DNA of 64,000 bases from Gammaproteobacteria bacterium (lineage in GTDB: Bacteria > Pseudomonadota > Gammaproteobacteria > Xanthomonadales > SZUA-36). A model generated the notes under the pieces. That model searched no databases. It was not told the origin of the DNA and worked only from the letters and a program-made list of their open reading frames with translations. The stretch is taken from positions 1 through 64,000 of the forward strand of contig JAJRRA010000064.1 of assembly GCA_024279945.1 (NCBI GenBank). The letters are read 5' to 3'. Each line of letters opens with the position of its first letter. Positions within the stretch are counted from its first letter, which is position 1. The translations under genes were made by a program, and so were the position numbers. Below, piece after piece: positions 52,857 through 62,512 of the stretch.

Positions 52857-53738
52857 TTACCCGCCTGTACTGTCAAGGCAGTTTTCCGACAACGCGGCAA
52901 GGAATTGCCCATAACTGTGTTCAAGATCATGGCCTGTGGTGTCGATAATAGTATGTGCCTGGGCATAGAAGGGTTCACGGGCCTCAAGAATGCGCTGCAG
53001 GGAAGCCATCGCATCGTCGTTACTCTGCATCGGGCGCATGTCACCCTGGTCGATGACCCGCTGCATATGCTCTTCGGGCGCAGCCTTGATCCAGACGACA
53101 TGGCAGGTCGTCAACAGCGTGTTTAACAAGCGGGTTTCCGATACGATGCTGCCGCCGGTCTCGATGACGCATTTTTCCATGCGTGCCAGTACATCGAACA
53201 GTGCTTTTTCTTCCAGGCTGCGGTAGCCGTCCTGTCCCGACAGCGCAAGAATCTCACCGACAGGCATGCCGCCGATTTTCTCAATTTCAGTGACCAACTG
53301 GACAAAAGGTACATCAAGATATTTCGCTACCCGTTTACCGAGGCTGGTCTTCCCTGCGCCACGCATCCCCACCAGTGCAATGCGGCTGCATTCCCGCGAT
53401 GAGGCAAAGTTCTGGTACAGCAATTCCAGTGCACGATGCTGATCGTCGCTGTCCAGACGCTGGATCAGTTCATTGATCAGCACCTGTTCCGCGCTTTGCT
53501 CCCGGTCCCCGCGCACCAGAGTGACCAGATCGGTCCGCAGGGCCAGGGCCACACGTTGCAGCAGGCCAATTGATATATTCCCCTGACCCTGCTCCAGTTG
53601 CGCCAGGTAGCGCTCCGAAACGGCTGAATCCGCCGCCAGCATCTTGCGCGTCATGCCTCGGCCGGCCCGTAGCGCCCTCACCTTGCGGCCGAGTTGCTCG
53701 AGCAATTGATCAGGAGCTTCTTTTACGTCTGCCGTCAT
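52857..53738 (-). CDS. bzdR: BzdR/BoxR-type regulator (XRE helix-turn-helix plus shikimate-kinase-like domain)
   Basis: Regulator of benzoyl-CoA catabolism. Residues 15-70 are an XRE helix-turn-helix (LAADSAVSERYLAQLEQGQG). From about 118 a shikimate-kinase-like domain begins with P-loop GMRGAGKTS (124-132), the fold that binds benzoyl-CoA in BzdR. At 293 aa it matches the family. It lies 11 bp behind had at the end of the korA-bzdR operon, so the pathway regulator is encoded within its own operon. In known cases it represses until benzoyl-CoA is present. Confidence 0.93.
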   Translation of the reverse strand: MTADVKEAPDQLLEQLGRKVRALRAGRGMTRKMLAADSAVSERYLAQLEQGQGNISIGLLQRVALALRTDLVTLVRGDREQSAEQVLINELIQRLDSDDQHRALELLYQNFASSRECSRIALVGMRGAGKTSLGKRVAKYLDVPFVQLVTEIEKIGGMPVGEILALSGQDGYRSLEEKALFDVLARMEKCVIETGGSIVSETRLLNTLLTTCHVVWIKAAPEEHMQRVIDQGDMRPMQSNDDAMASLQRILEAREPFYAQAHTIIDTTGHDLEHSYGQFLAALSENCLDSTGG

Positions 53739-53749
53739 GATCTGCTGGA

Positions 53750-54817
53750 TTATGGAACCATCACCGGCCGTTGCTCAATTTCATGCGCATGGGAAGCTGT
53801 GAATACTTGGTTGATTTGCGCCAGGGGAAACTGGCGGATGAACGGCTTCATCGAAATCTTTCCATCCAGCACCATTTCCAGCGCTGCCGGATAGTATTCA
53901 GGCAAACAGCCCCAGTTTCCAACCGCCTGTGCGTGGAAAGCCATCAGGTTCGACAGTCGCACTTCCACTTTCGCCATGGTGAAGCCGACGATGGCCAGCC
54001 TGGCACCGTGGGTCAGCAAGCCGTAGGCAGCCGTCTGCCCCGGAGCGGTACCGGAACATTCAAATATTTTCCACTCGGTCTGGCGCAAGCTGTTTTCTTT
54101 GGCGAAGGTTTTGACCGCTTTTTTCAGGTCACGGCCGGAGATGTCGCGAGAGTTGAGGACCAGGTCGGCGCCATAGCTTGTCAGTTTGTCGAGTTTTTCC
54201 TGCACTACATCGATCGCCACGACCTTTGCGCCCATTGCACTGGCAATCTGTACGGCATAACCGCCAACGCCGCCAACGCCAACAACAATAGCCAGGTCAC
54301 CCGGCTGTATATCAAGTTGGGCTGCCGACTGGTACGGCGTGGTTACGGCATCAGCGATTACCGAAAGATCTGCAAGATCAAGACCTACAGAGGACAGGCG
54401 CTGCTCATCGACCGTACAAAGCCCCGTTGACGGCACCACGATATGACTGGCGAAACCACCGTGCATATCATTGCCCGGCATCAACTGCCTGCTGCAGATA
54501 TTTCCCATGCCCCGCAGGCACACATCACACTCACCACAAGGCATGACCGCCGGAATGATCACCGCGGCATCCTGCCATCGATTACTTTCAGAGCCGGTGG
54601 CGATGACGCGGCCGCTGATCTCATGACCCAGGGTCAGGGGAAGCTCATGCCGGGTGCGCACACCGTCATAGTAAAAACCAAGGTCCGTGTGGCACACACC
54701 ACAACCCGCCACTTCCACCAGCACTTCATTTTTTTCCAGGGGCGCTGCTTCAACTTCTGTTTCCACCAGCGGCTCATCACCTGATCGCATTTCCCAACGC
54801 GTGATTGTTTGGCTCAC
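53750..54817 (-). CDS. had: 6-hydroxycyclohex-1-ene-1-carbonyl-CoA dehydrogenase
   Basis: Zinc- and NAD-dependent alcohol dehydrogenase acting on the hydrated product of benzoyl-CoA reduction, forming 6-oxocyclohex-1-ene-1-carbonyl-CoA. The 355-aa MDR protein has [12 protein letters not shown] and the structural zinc site [15 protein letters not shown], then the NAD loop [14 protein letters not shown]. Together with dch and oah in the divergent operon it completes the modified beta-oxidation of the Thauera/Azoarcus pathway, which fixes the specific call over other MDR enzymes. Confidence 0.88.
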   Translation of the reverse strand: MSQTITRWEMRSGDEPLVETEVEAAPLEKNEVLVEVAGCGVCHTDLGFYYDGVRTRHELPLTLGHEISGRVIATGSESNRWQDAAVIIPAVMPCGECDVCLRGMGNICSRQLMPGNDMHGGFASHIVVPSTGLCTVDEQRLSSVGLDLADLSVIADAVTTPYQSAAQLDIQPGDLAIVVGVGGVGGYAVQIASAMGAKVVAIDVVQEKLDKLTSYGADLVLNSRDISGRDLKKAVKTFAKENSLRQTEWKIFECSGTAPGQTAAYGLLTHGARLAIVGFTMAKVEVRLSNLMAFHAQAVGNWGCLPEYYPAALEMVLDGKISMKPFIRQFPLAQINQVFTASHAHEIEQRPVMVP

Positions 54818-54860
54818 AATTTACTCCTGATTAGTATTACTTCCAGTTCGGTTTTGACTG

Positions 54861-55397
54861 CTACTCCTGGATCATGGGCGGATCCAGATCATCGTCCCAG
54901 CCTTCTTCGGGTTTCGGAAATCGCTTTTGCCATTTTTCGAGCAATTCCACGTGCTCTTCTTCCTCGACAACGAGTTCAAGCGCCATCGCAACCACTTTCT
55001 CATCAGAAGATGTTTCAGCTACATGACGAAAAAAAGCAACGGCGCGCTTTTCACCTTGCCTGGCCAGTTCAATGGCATGCCAGGGATGCATCAGGTAATG
55101 CGCATCTTCCATCGCTCCGCCTTCCGGTGACTCGCCACCAGCCCACTCAAATTCCCAGGCCAGGAGTTCCGGCAGTTCTTTGCCTTCAGACGCCTTGCTG
55201 ACGTTTTCTATGTGCAAGCCCTCGATCACTGCAAGTTTGCGAAACAGATCAGCAACGTCATAGTTGAAATGTATTTCCATCTGGTCTGCCAGGTCGGTAA
55301 AACGCTCCACTGCCTCCTTTTCAATGGCCAGTGAATAAGCCAGCAATTCTTCCGTACTGCCGATTGAGTGCTTTGGACTGGAAACAGGGTCATTCAT
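54861..55397 (-). CDS. Ferritin-like (rubrerythrin-type) diiron protein
   Basis: 178-aa four-helix-bundle protein with repeated E...ExxH patterns (AIEKEAVERF, EGLHIENV, ARQGEKRAVAFFRH, VVEEEEHVELLEKW) typical of the rubrerythrin/ferritin-like diiron site. There is no C-terminal rubredoxin CxxC pair. It overlaps korB by 4 bp, so it is made with the ferredoxin oxidoreductase. A role in removing peroxide or oxygen near oxygen-sensitive KorAB and Bcr is plausible but inferred. Confidence 0.78.
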   Translation of the reverse strand: MNDPVSSPKHSIGSTEELLAYSLAIEKEAVERFTDLADQMEIHFNYDVADLFRKLAVIEGLHIENVSKASEGKELPELLAWEFEWAGGESPEGGAMEDAHYLMHPWHAIELARQGEKRAVAFFRHVAETSSDEKVVAMALELVVEEEEHVELLEKWQKRFPKPEEGWDDDLDPPMIQE

Positions 55398-56236
55398 AAG
55401 CGGAATTCCTTATCTAGCTCTGCGATATTGTCGATACTGGGTTCAATCTGCGGCTGGTAGGGGGGCCGGTCTCCTACATAAAGTATGCCGGTAAACAGGC
55501 CGTCCTCATCGGTCAACAGACGCCGTGCTGCCCGGGCCGCGTCCGAGGTAGCGTCCACCGGCGCCGGCCGCGTCAGCTTTTTCCACTCACGCTGCTCAGG
55601 CCGGAAGGTGACGCAGGGGCTGAGCACTTGCACCATGGAGAAACCCGGATGTCTGATTGCTTCCATGATGGCCCGGGCGGTACCGTTTGTATCTGAACTG
55701 GAACAGCGGGCAATAAAATTGGCCCCCGATGCCAGGGCGATGACCAGCGGCTGAAACGGGTTGATGCCGGTACCACTGGGGGTGAGCTTGCCTTTCTCCC
55801 AGTTCGGTTCGGTTGTCGGTGATGCCTGACCCTTGGTCATGCCATAAACCTGGTTATCCATGACAATATAGGTCATGTCGGTATTGCGCCGGCAGGTATG
55901 CAGGAAGTGATTACCGCCAATGGAAAAACCATCACCGTCGCCACCCGTTGCGATCACCGTTATATCCGGTCGGGCTACCTTGAGCCCGGTTGCCAGCGCC
56001 AGCGCACGACCGTGCACTCCGTGGAATCCGTAGGTGCTCAGGTAGGTCGGCATCCGGGAAGAACAGCCGATACCGGAGATAATGGCCACGTTTTCCGGCT
56101 GTAAGCGCAAGCCCGATAAGGCCTTGGTTAGTGAACCCAGGACGCTGTAATCCCCGCAACCCGGGCACCATACAGGTTTGACACCTGACTTGTATCCGCG
56201 CGGCTCGATTAGCGCGCATGCCGTATCACTGCTCAT
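55394..56236 (-). CDS. korB: 2-oxoacid:ferredoxin oxidoreductase, beta subunit (KorB)
   Basis: ThDP-binding subunit of 280 aa: WCPGCGDYSVLGSL near the N-terminus, the ThDP motif TGGDGDGFSIGGNH ending in MDNQVYGMTKGQ. In Thauera the KorAB enzyme oxidises 2-oxoglutarate and reduces the ferredoxin that drives benzoyl-CoA reductase. Its start overlaps the korA stop by 4 bp. Confidence 0.92.
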   Translation of the reverse strand: MSSDTACALIEPRGYKSGVKPVWCPGCGDYSVLGSLTKALSGLRLQPENVAIISGIGCSSRMPTYLSTYGFHGVHGRALALATGLKVARPDITVIATGGDGDGFSIGGNHFLHTCRRNTDMTYIVMDNQVYGMTKGQASPTTEPNWEKGKLTPSGTGINPFQPLVIALASGANFIARCSSSDTNGTARAIMEAIRHPGFSMVQVLSPCVTFRPEQREWKKLTRPAPVDATSDAARAARRLLTDEDGLFTGILYVGDRPPYQPQIEPSIDNIAELDKEFRL

Positions 56237-57954
56237 GTTTCGAAGACCTCAGCCAATTGCTCAATAATTTCGTTCGGGCGAAACGGTAACGGCCCGGGAC
56301 GGTTAAATACTTTGACCTCACCCGGAAGGTCATAAGCCGCCCGAAGGTAGCGATGGAACTGCCTTGAATGGCTCTGCTCAATGATCAAAATTCGTTTAAC
56401 CCCCTCCAATGCCGCAGCCATTTCCTCGGGACGTTCCGGCGCCAACAGGCGAATCGCAAGCAGGCGAATATCTTCACCCTGCTCCCGCAAGCGCGCCAGC
56501 GCCTCCCGCACCGGTCCACAGGTGGAGCCCCAGGTAATAACCATCGTTTCCCCTGAACCCTCAATATCGGCCCAGTGTTCTCCAAAATTGAAATCGGTGA
56601 TTTTGTGTTGCCGCTTATCCAACTGTGCCAGGTGATCCGCAGGCATGCTGGAGGGTGCGCCTGACTCGGTATGCTCCAATCCGTCGGCGGTGTATTGACC
56701 TCCGGGCTGCCCCGGAATCGCCATGGGAGATACGCCGGAATCACCGATGGCATAACGGCAGTAGTTCTCTTCAAACTGTTCAGGCACTGACCGCCGGGTA
56801 ATGAAGGCGAGATCAGCCGGCCGATTGATGTTTGCCCGCGTCTGGCCCAGTGACTGGTCCGACAACACAATGGCCGGGGCTTGCAGCGATTCAGCCAGGT
56901 ATACCGCCCATTGCGTTGTGAATACACAATCTGCGACCGAAGTGGGGGCCAACACCAGATGTGGCGCATCACCATGCAGGCCATTCAGTGCAATGTTCAG
57001 ATCTGACTGTTCGTTTTTGGTTGCAATTCCGGTGGACGGACCGCAACGCATGACATCCAGAATCACCACCGGTGTTTCTGAACACACGGACCAGCCGATC
57101 GCTTCGGTCATCAGGGCAAGACCGGGTCCCGATGTTGCGGTCAGAGAAGGCGTTCCGCCAAATGATGCACCAATAATCTGGTTCATCGAGGCCAGTTCAT
57201 CCTCGGCCTGGACCAGCACACCACCGGCTCTGGGCAGAGCCCCAGCCAGCCATTCCAGCACTTCCGTGGCAGGCGTAATCGGGTAGGCAGCCACGAAACG
57301 AACGCCACCGCGCAGCGCACCCAGCCCGGCGGCCTCATTACCGGTAATACTCCAGCGCTCACCGGCAGAGGTCTTATCGATCGGCGGACTGCTGAATTCC
57401 GGCAGGTCTGCTGCAGCAGAAAATCCAAGTTCTACACAGGCTCGGCTGGATTCGAGCGCATCCGGGCCTTGTGATTTCAGGATTTTTTCAAGAATGGAAT
57501 GGATTGAAGTTGTGGACAGCCCAACAAGCTTTGCGACAGCCCCCAGTGCGATCATGTTGGGGCGACCGCCCTTAATGCTCTTTGCCAGTTGCTTCATCGG
57601 CAGGTCGAGTACTTGTGCCGGTGTATCGGGAAGCGGCCCGCTCCGCCTCCCACCTTCTGCATCGCTGATGATGAAGCTGTCGGAACGCAAGGGAATTTCC
57701 TCGACAAAGCGTCCCATGCTGCCCGGATCAATCGCCAGCACCAGGTCGAAACAGTCATCGTGCGATTCGATAGGCTCGTTCGATACCCGAAGCAGCGCAG
57801 CGGCTTCGCCACCCCGGATTTGGGGTCCGGCAGAGCGGGTCATGATCCCATACCAACCGGCCTGTCCAGCGGCCTCCAGCAACATGCTTCCGGTAGTCAT
57901 GACACCCGAACCGCCACTACCGGTAAGCGCGATGGACAAACTCTGACGACTCAT
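56233..57954 (-). CDS. korA: 2-oxoacid:ferredoxin oxidoreductase, fused gamma-alpha subunit (KorA)
   Basis: 573-aa protein with an N-terminal gamma domain (TGSGGSGVMTTGSMLLEAAG, residues 1-185) followed by the alpha domain (GNEAAGLGALRGGVRFVAAY, TATSGPGLALMTEAIG). The fused order matches KorA of benzoyl-CoA-degrading Thauera. It is the first gene of the minus-strand operon korA-korB-ferritin-had-bzdR. Its promoter shares an operator with the divergent oah operon. No ferredoxin domain is present; a separate ferredoxin gene is expected beyond the window. Confidence 0.92.
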   Translation of the reverse strand: MSRQSLSIALTGSGGSGVMTTGSMLLEAAGQAGWYGIMTRSAGPQIRGGEAAALLRVSNEPIESHDDCFDLVLAIDPGSMGRFVEEIPLRSDSFIISDAEGGRRSGPLPDTPAQVLDLPMKQLAKSIKGGRPNMIALGAVAKLVGLSTTSIHSILEKILKSQGPDALESSRACVELGFSAAADLPEFSSPPIDKTSAGERWSITGNEAAGLGALRGGVRFVAAYPITPATEVLEWLAGALPRAGGVLVQAEDELASMNQIIGASFGGTPSLTATSGPGLALMTEAIGWSVCSETPVVILDVMRCGPSTGIATKNEQSDLNIALNGLHGDAPHLVLAPTSVADCVFTTQWAVYLAESLQAPAIVLSDQSLGQTRANINRPADLAFITRRSVPEQFEENYCRYAIGDSGVSPMAIPGQPGGQYTADGLEHTESGAPSSMPADHLAQLDKRQHKITDFNFGEHWADIEGSGETMVITWGSTCGPVREALARLREQGEDIRLLAIRLLAPERPEEMAAALEGVKRILIIEQSHSRQFHRYLRAAYDLPGEVKVFNRPGPLPFRPNEIIEQLAEVFET

Positions 57955-57979
57955 TGCAGCTTCTCCTTATAGAATATGC

Positions 57980-58039
57980 ATTATATTACCACTAAAATGG
58001 AAAATAACACTAGTTATTTATGAAAAAGAGAAGTATAGT
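57980..58039. promoter_or_regulatory. Divergent korA/oah promoter with MarR-type operator
   Basis: A palindrome AATAAC-ACTA-GTTATT (58003-58018, arms extend to 7 bp) has the same half-sites as the marR operator at 30050. A TATAAT box for korA lies on the minus strand at 57985-57980, its -35 region coinciding with the palindrome. TATAGT at 58034-58039 may serve oah, again with the palindrome near -35. One bound dimer could therefore control both operons. Confidence 0.65.
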
Positions 58040-58092
58040 ACATCTCAAATAGGCTATTTCCACCATTACGACCTATCAGGAAAAGTGAAATC

Positions 58093-59226
58093 ATGGCAAC
58101 GACCCAAGAAATTTCTGCACAAACAGCCCCCGATGACCTGATCGACCATAATCTCGTGGACCTGGCGCTGGACGCCGGTGTGCTGTACGAAAAAAAACCC
58201 GCTAAAACCCCTGACGGAAAAGAAGTTCCCGGACTTTTCAATGCCTGGATTACGCTGAACAACCCAGGCCAGTTCAACTCCTACACAACAGAAATGGTGA
58301 AGAGTGTCATCCTCGCCTTCCGAGCCGCTTCAAATGCACGCGACGTAGTCTGTGTTGTGTTTACCGGAACCGGCAACCGGGCTTTTTGCACCGGCGGCAA
58401 CACCAAGGAGTATGCCGAGTACTACGCCGGCAACCCGCAGGAATACCGTCAGTACATGCGCCTGTTCAACGACATGGTCTCCAGCATTCTCGGCTGCGAC
58501 AAACCCGTTATTTGCCGGGTTAATGGAATGAGAATCGGTGGCGGTCAGGAAATCGGCATGGCCTGTGATTTCACGATTACCCAGGATCTGGCGAATTTTG
58601 GCCAGGCAGGCCCCAAGCACGGCTCTGCGGCCATTGGTGGCGCGACTGATTTTCTGCCTTTGATGATCGGCGCGGAACAGGCCATGGTTTCCGGCACGCT
58701 GTGTGAACCTTTTTCAGCCCACAAGGCATACCGCCTGGGGATCGCATCAGGTCTGGTGCCGGCACTGAAAGTCGATGGTGAATTTGTCGCCAATCCGATG
58801 GTTGTTACCGATCAGTTTCTCGATGAGTATGGACGCATCGTACACGGTGAGTTCAAGACCGGCACGGATTTTGGTGCCGGCAAAGCCCTGTTCAAGACCG
58901 GAACGGTGGATCTCAGCCTGCTGGATGAGGCAGTCGAAGCCATGTGCAGCAAATTACTGCTGACCTTCCCCGACTGCATGACCAAGAGCCTGGAAGAACT
59001 GCGCAAGCCCAAACTGGAAGCCTGGAACCGGAATCACGAAGATTCCCGCGCCTGGCTGGCGCTGAACATGATGACCGAGGCACGCGCCGGATTCCGTGCG
59101 TTCAACGAAGGCAACCGCGAAACCGGCCGCGAAATCAGTTTCGTCGAGCTGCGCCAGGCCCTGGCCGCAGGCACACCCTGGACATCAGAGCTCACCGAGA
59201 GCCTGATGCCCGGCAACAACAAGTGA
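58093..59226 (+). CDS. oah: 6-oxocyclohex-1-ene-1-carbonyl-CoA hydrolase (Oah/BamA)
   Basis: Ring-opening hydrolase of the benzoyl-CoA pathway, a crotonase-fold enzyme that adds water and cleaves the alicyclic ring to 3-hydroxypimelyl-CoA. The 377 aa match the family length. Diagnostic segments are NRAFCTGGNTKEYAEYYAGN, MRIGGGQEIGMACDF and FGQAGPKHGSAAIGGATDF. Oah/BamA is the usual marker of anaerobic aromatic ring cleavage. First gene of the plus-strand operon; GGAAAAG upstream of ATG. Confidence 0.95.
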   Translation: MATTQEISAQTAPDDLIDHNLVDLALDAGVLYEKKPAKTPDGKEVPGLFNAWITLNNPGQFNSYTTEMVKSVILAFRAASNARDVVCVVFTGTGNRAFCTGGNTKEYAEYYAGNPQEYRQYMRLFNDMVSSILGCDKPVICRVNGMRIGGGQEIGMACDFTITQDLANFGQAGPKHGSAAIGGATDFLPLMIGAEQAMVSGTLCEPFSAHKAYRLGIASGLVPALKVDGEFVANPMVVTDQFLDEYGRIVHGEFKTGTDFGAGKALFKTGTVDLSLLDEAVEAMCSKLLLTFPDCMTKSLEELRKPKLEAWNRNHEDSRAWLALNMMTEARAGFRAFNEGNRETGREISFVELRQALAAGTPWTSELTESLMPGNNK

Positions 59227-59242
59227 AGCGGGATATCTGACC

Positions 59243-60013
59243 ATGACCGATTCACCGCTCAAAGCCTGGCTGGAACGTGACGGGCGCCTGCTGCGCCTGA
59301 GCCTGGCCAGACCAAAAGCCAACCTGATCGATGCGGCCATGATTTCAGCGCTGGACAGCGCACTTTCCGAACACCTGGCTGATCCGGCGCTCGCCTGCAT
59401 CCTGCTGGATGCACAAGGCCCGCACTTCAGTTTTGGCGCCAGCGTGGAAGAGCACTTACCGGAACAATGCGCCGCAATGCTTGCCTCTCTGCACGGCCTG
59501 ATCATCAAAATGCTGGAAAGCCCGGTCCCCATTCTGGCGGCGGTCAAGGGGCAGTGCCTGGGTGGCGGACTGGAAGTCGTCTGTGGCGCCAGCCAGATCT
59601 TTGCCTCCGATGATGCTAAATTCGGCCAGCCTGAAATCAAGCTGGCGGTATTTGCACCGGCTGCTTCCTGCCTCCTGCCCGAACGCATTGGCCAGGCCAA
59701 CGCCGAAGACCTGCTGTTTTCCGGGCGCAGTATTTCCGCCGAAGAAGCTTTTCGCATGGGTCTGGTCCAGGGTGTGGATCAAGACCCGGAAGCAGCAGCC
59801 CTTAACTGGTTCGACCAGAACCTCACCCATTTGAGTTCAAGCTCTTTGCGCTTTGCCGTACGCGCGGCTCGCTTGCAAAGCATCGAACGGATCCGGGAAA
59901 AACTGGCCCGGGTGGAAAGCCTCTATATTGACGAACTCATGTCAACCCATGACGCGTTGGAAGGCCTGACGGCTTTCGTGGAGAAACGCAGAGCAAGCTG
60001 GAAAAATAACTAG
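59243..60013 (+). CDS. dch: Cyclohexa-1,5-diene-1-carbonyl-CoA hydratase (Dch)
   Basis: Crotonase-family hydratase of 256 aa that adds water to the dienoyl-CoA product of Bcr. SFGASVEEHLPE replaces the more common oxyanion segment, and CLGGGLEVVCGASQIFAS follows, both typical of Dch/BzdW. It starts 16 bp after oah and is followed 8 bp later by bcrC. Confidence 0.92.
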   Translation: MTDSPLKAWLERDGRLLRLSLARPKANLIDAAMISALDSALSEHLADPALACILLDAQGPHFSFGASVEEHLPEQCAAMLASLHGLIIKMLESPVPILAAVKGQCLGGGLEVVCGASQIFASDDAKFGQPEIKLAVFAPAASCLLPERIGQANAEDLLFSGRSISAEEAFRMGLVQGVDQDPEAAALNWFDQNLTHLSSSSLRFAVRAARLQSIERIREKLARVESLYIDELMSTHDALEGLTAFVEKRRASWKNN

Positions 60014-60021
60014 GAGTAATA

Positions 60022-61182
60022 ATGTCTACCGCTGAAATCATTGCCCGATGCCAGGCGCTATACGACGATCTGGATTTCACCAGCGCACGTGAATGGAAAA
60101 ATGCTGACCCCAAGCGCAAGGTTATCGGCTATATGCCGGTGTACGTGCCACGGGAAATCATCCATGCCGCCGGTATGCTGCCGCTTGGTATTCTGGGTGG
60201 TGGCGACCAGATGGAAGTCATTCACGGCGATGCCTACTACCAGAGTTATATTTGCCGCATTCCGCGCTCCACTATCGAATTGGGCTTGACCAAGAAACTG
60301 GACTTTGTTGATGGCATGCTGTTTCCAAGCATCTGTGACGTGATCCGGAACCTGTCTGGCATGTGGCAACTGATGTTCCCCGATACCTATGTGCGTTACT
60401 TCGATGTGCCGCAAACCTACCAGGATCACATTGCAGGCGAATACTACATCGAAGAACTCAAAGAGTTGATGGCCGGCCTCGAAAAACTCGGTGGCGTTAC
60501 CATCACTGCCGAAGCCCTGCGTGAATCCACTGCGATCTATAACGAAAACCGCCGCCTCATCAATGCGGTTTATGATTTCCGGGCCAAACAACCCTCGAAA
60601 GCACCTTCGGTGGAAGTCTACCTGTTGATGCGCGCCGGAATGGTCCTGCCGGTGGAAGAACATAATCAGGTACTGACTGACTACCTGGCGGCCGCGGCTG
60701 AAGAAGAAAGACCGTTGCGCGATAACTGCAAGATCGTCATCAACGGTGCGTTTTGCGAGCAACCGCCGCTGAATCTGATTCGCTCAATCGAGATGGCCGG
60801 TTGTTATATCGTCGATGATGACTACATGCTGATCAACCGCTGGCTACTGGACGATGTGCCGCTGGAAGGTGACCCGATCGCCAATCTCTCAGCCGCTTTC
60901 CTGCATGCATCGGCTGATACGGCAGCCAAGTACTGCGACCGGGCCGAAGACGTGGGCCAGTATTTGCTGTCTACCGTCAAAAAGACCGGTGCCGAGGGTG
61001 TGATTTTCACCGCCCCCAGTTTCTGCGACCCGGCTTTGCTGGAACGTCCCATGCTGGCGGATCGCATGGACGAACACGACGTCCCCTACATTTCATTCAA
61101 ATACGCTGAGAATTCCGGCCAGATGCAACCCATCCGCGAGCAGGCCGGAACCTTCGCCGATTCGATCAAACTCTGGAGCTAG
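60022..61182 (+). CDS. bcrC: Benzoyl-CoA reductase subunit C
   Basis: Substrate- and cluster-binding subunit (HgdB/HgdC-like) of class I ATP-dependent benzoyl-CoA reductase, which reduces benzoyl-CoA to cyclohexa-1,5-diene-1-carbonyl-CoA with ferredoxin electrons and ATP. The 386 aa match Thauera BcrC. Conserved Cys lie in SYICRIPRSTIELG, FPSICDVIRNLSGMW, NGAFCEQPP and TAPSFCDPALLERP. GGAG lies 5 nt before the ATG. Order oah-dch-bcrCBAD is a standard anaerobic benzoate operon. Confidence 0.95.
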   Translation: MSTAEIIARCQALYDDLDFTSAREWKNADPKRKVIGYMPVYVPREIIHAAGMLPLGILGGGDQMEVIHGDAYYQSYICRIPRSTIELGLTKKLDFVDGMLFPSICDVIRNLSGMWQLMFPDTYVRYFDVPQTYQDHIAGEYYIEELKELMAGLEKLGGVTITAEALRESTAIYNENRRLINAVYDFRAKQPSKAPSVEVYLLMRAGMVLPVEEHNQVLTDYLAAAAEEERPLRDNCKIVINGAFCEQPPLNLIRSIEMAGCYIVDDDYMLINRWLLDDVPLEGDPIANLSAAFLHASADTAAKYCDRAEDVGQYLLSTVKKTGAEGVIFTAPSFCDPALLERPMLADRMDEHDVPYISFKYAENSGQMQPIREQAGTFADSIKLWS

Positions 61183-61191
61183 GACAAAACC

Positions 61192-62487
61192 ATGAACGCA
61201 ACTGCACAAACAGAAGTAATCAAAGACTCGTCCATGCTCCTGCAAAAGACGATGATCGCCGAAAACTACGATGAACTGACCAGTGTGCAAGAGACCGGCA
61301 AGAAAGTTTCTGCCACTTTTGTACCGGGCAACCTCAACGAACTGGTCATGTGCTTCGACATGCTCAACAACCTGCCCGAGATCAATGCCATCAACAACGG
61401 CATGCGTAAGAAAAGCGGCATGATGGTCATGCAGGCAGAAAAAATGGGCCACTCCGAGGATGTCTGCACCTACGTCAAAGCAGACATTGGCTCGATGTCC
61501 CGCGGTAATATCGCACCCAACGGCAAACCCATGCCACCGCCTGACCTGCTGCTGCTGTCTTACACCGGTTGTTTCACCTTCATGAAATGGTTTGAACTGC
61601 TACGCCATGAATATGGCTGTGAGACTGCCATGTTACATGTGCCTTATGAGGGAGACGGCATCGTCACGCAGAACATGCGTGACTACGTGGTCAAACAAAT
61701 CAAGGAAAACCTGATCCCCACGCTGGAAAAAGTCAGCGGTGTCAAGTTCGACATCGACCGCTTGCGTGAAAATCTGCGTCACTCGGCCAAAGCGGAAGAT
61801 GACTTTGTCTGGGTGCTGGAAAGCGCCAAGAACAAGCCTTCACCGATTGATGCCTATTTCGGTGGCGTCTATTACATCGGCCCCATTTTCACCGCATTCC
61901 GCGGCACGGAAAAAGCAGTCGACTATTACAAAGCACTGCGCAAGGAAATAGAACAACGCATCGCCGAGGGTAAAGGTCCGATTACACCGGAAGGCGACAT
62001 GAAAGACGAACGCTACCGCCTGGTCGTCGAGGGCCCGCCCAACTGGACCAACTTCCGTGAGTTCTGGAAGATGTTTTATGAAGACGGTGCGGTAGTTGTC
62101 GCCAGCACGTACACCAAGGTTGGCGGTGTCTATGACCTGGGTTTCCGTCACGACCCGGATAACCCGATCGAAACCCTGGCCGACTACTGCCTGGGCTGCT
62201 ACACCAATCGCAACCTTTCGCAGCGCGTCGACATGTTGGAAAAATATGTCAACGAGTACCAGGCGGACGGTCTGCTGATCAACTCCATCAAGAGTTGCAA
62301 CAGCTTCTCCGCCGGCCAGTTATTGATGATGCAGGAAGTCGAAAAACGTACCGGAAAGCCGGGAGCATTCATCGAGACTGACCTGGTTGACCCGCGATAT
62401 TTCTCGGCAGCCAATGTCAAGAACCGCCTGGAAAGTTATTTCCAGATGATTGAGCAAAAACGCCAGGGCGCACGATCAGCGGCTTGA
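61192..62487 (+). CDS. bcrB: Benzoyl-CoA reductase subunit B
   Basis: Second catalytic-module subunit, 431 aa, homologous to BcrC and forming the heterodimer that binds benzoyl-CoA and an iron-sulfur cluster. Cys segments include [26 protein letters not shown] and [11 protein letters not shown]. It starts 9 bp after bcrC. Confidence 0.95.
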   Translation: MNATAQTEVIKDSSMLLQKTMIAENYDELTSVQETGKKVSATFVPGNLNELVMCFDMLNNLPEINAINNGMRKKSGMMVMQAEKMGHSEDVCTYVKADIGSMSRGNIAPNGKPMPPPDLLLLSYTGCFTFMKWFELLRHEYGCETAMLHVPYEGDGIVTQNMRDYVVKQIKENLIPTLEKVSGVKFDIDRLRENLRHSAKAEDDFVWVLESAKNKPSPIDAYFGGVYYIGPIFTAFRGTEKAVDYYKALRKEIEQRIAEGKGPITPEGDMKDERYRLVVEGPPNWTNFREFWKMFYEDGAVVVASTYTKVGGVYDLGFRHDPDNPIETLADYCLGCYTNRNLSQRVDMLEKYVNEYQADGLLINSIKSCNSFSAGQLLMMQEVEKRTGKPGAFIETDLVDPRYFSAANVKNRLESYFQMIEQKRQGARSAA

Positions 62488-62512
62488 GCCCCCAGCACAT
62501 AAGGATTGCATA

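Noticed and set aside
57972-57985. GAATATGCATTATA near korA resembling the LysR palindrome (11 of 14)
   Set aside because: It overlaps the TATAAT box, is not a perfect inverted repeat and the region is AT-rich, so similarity is probably chance.
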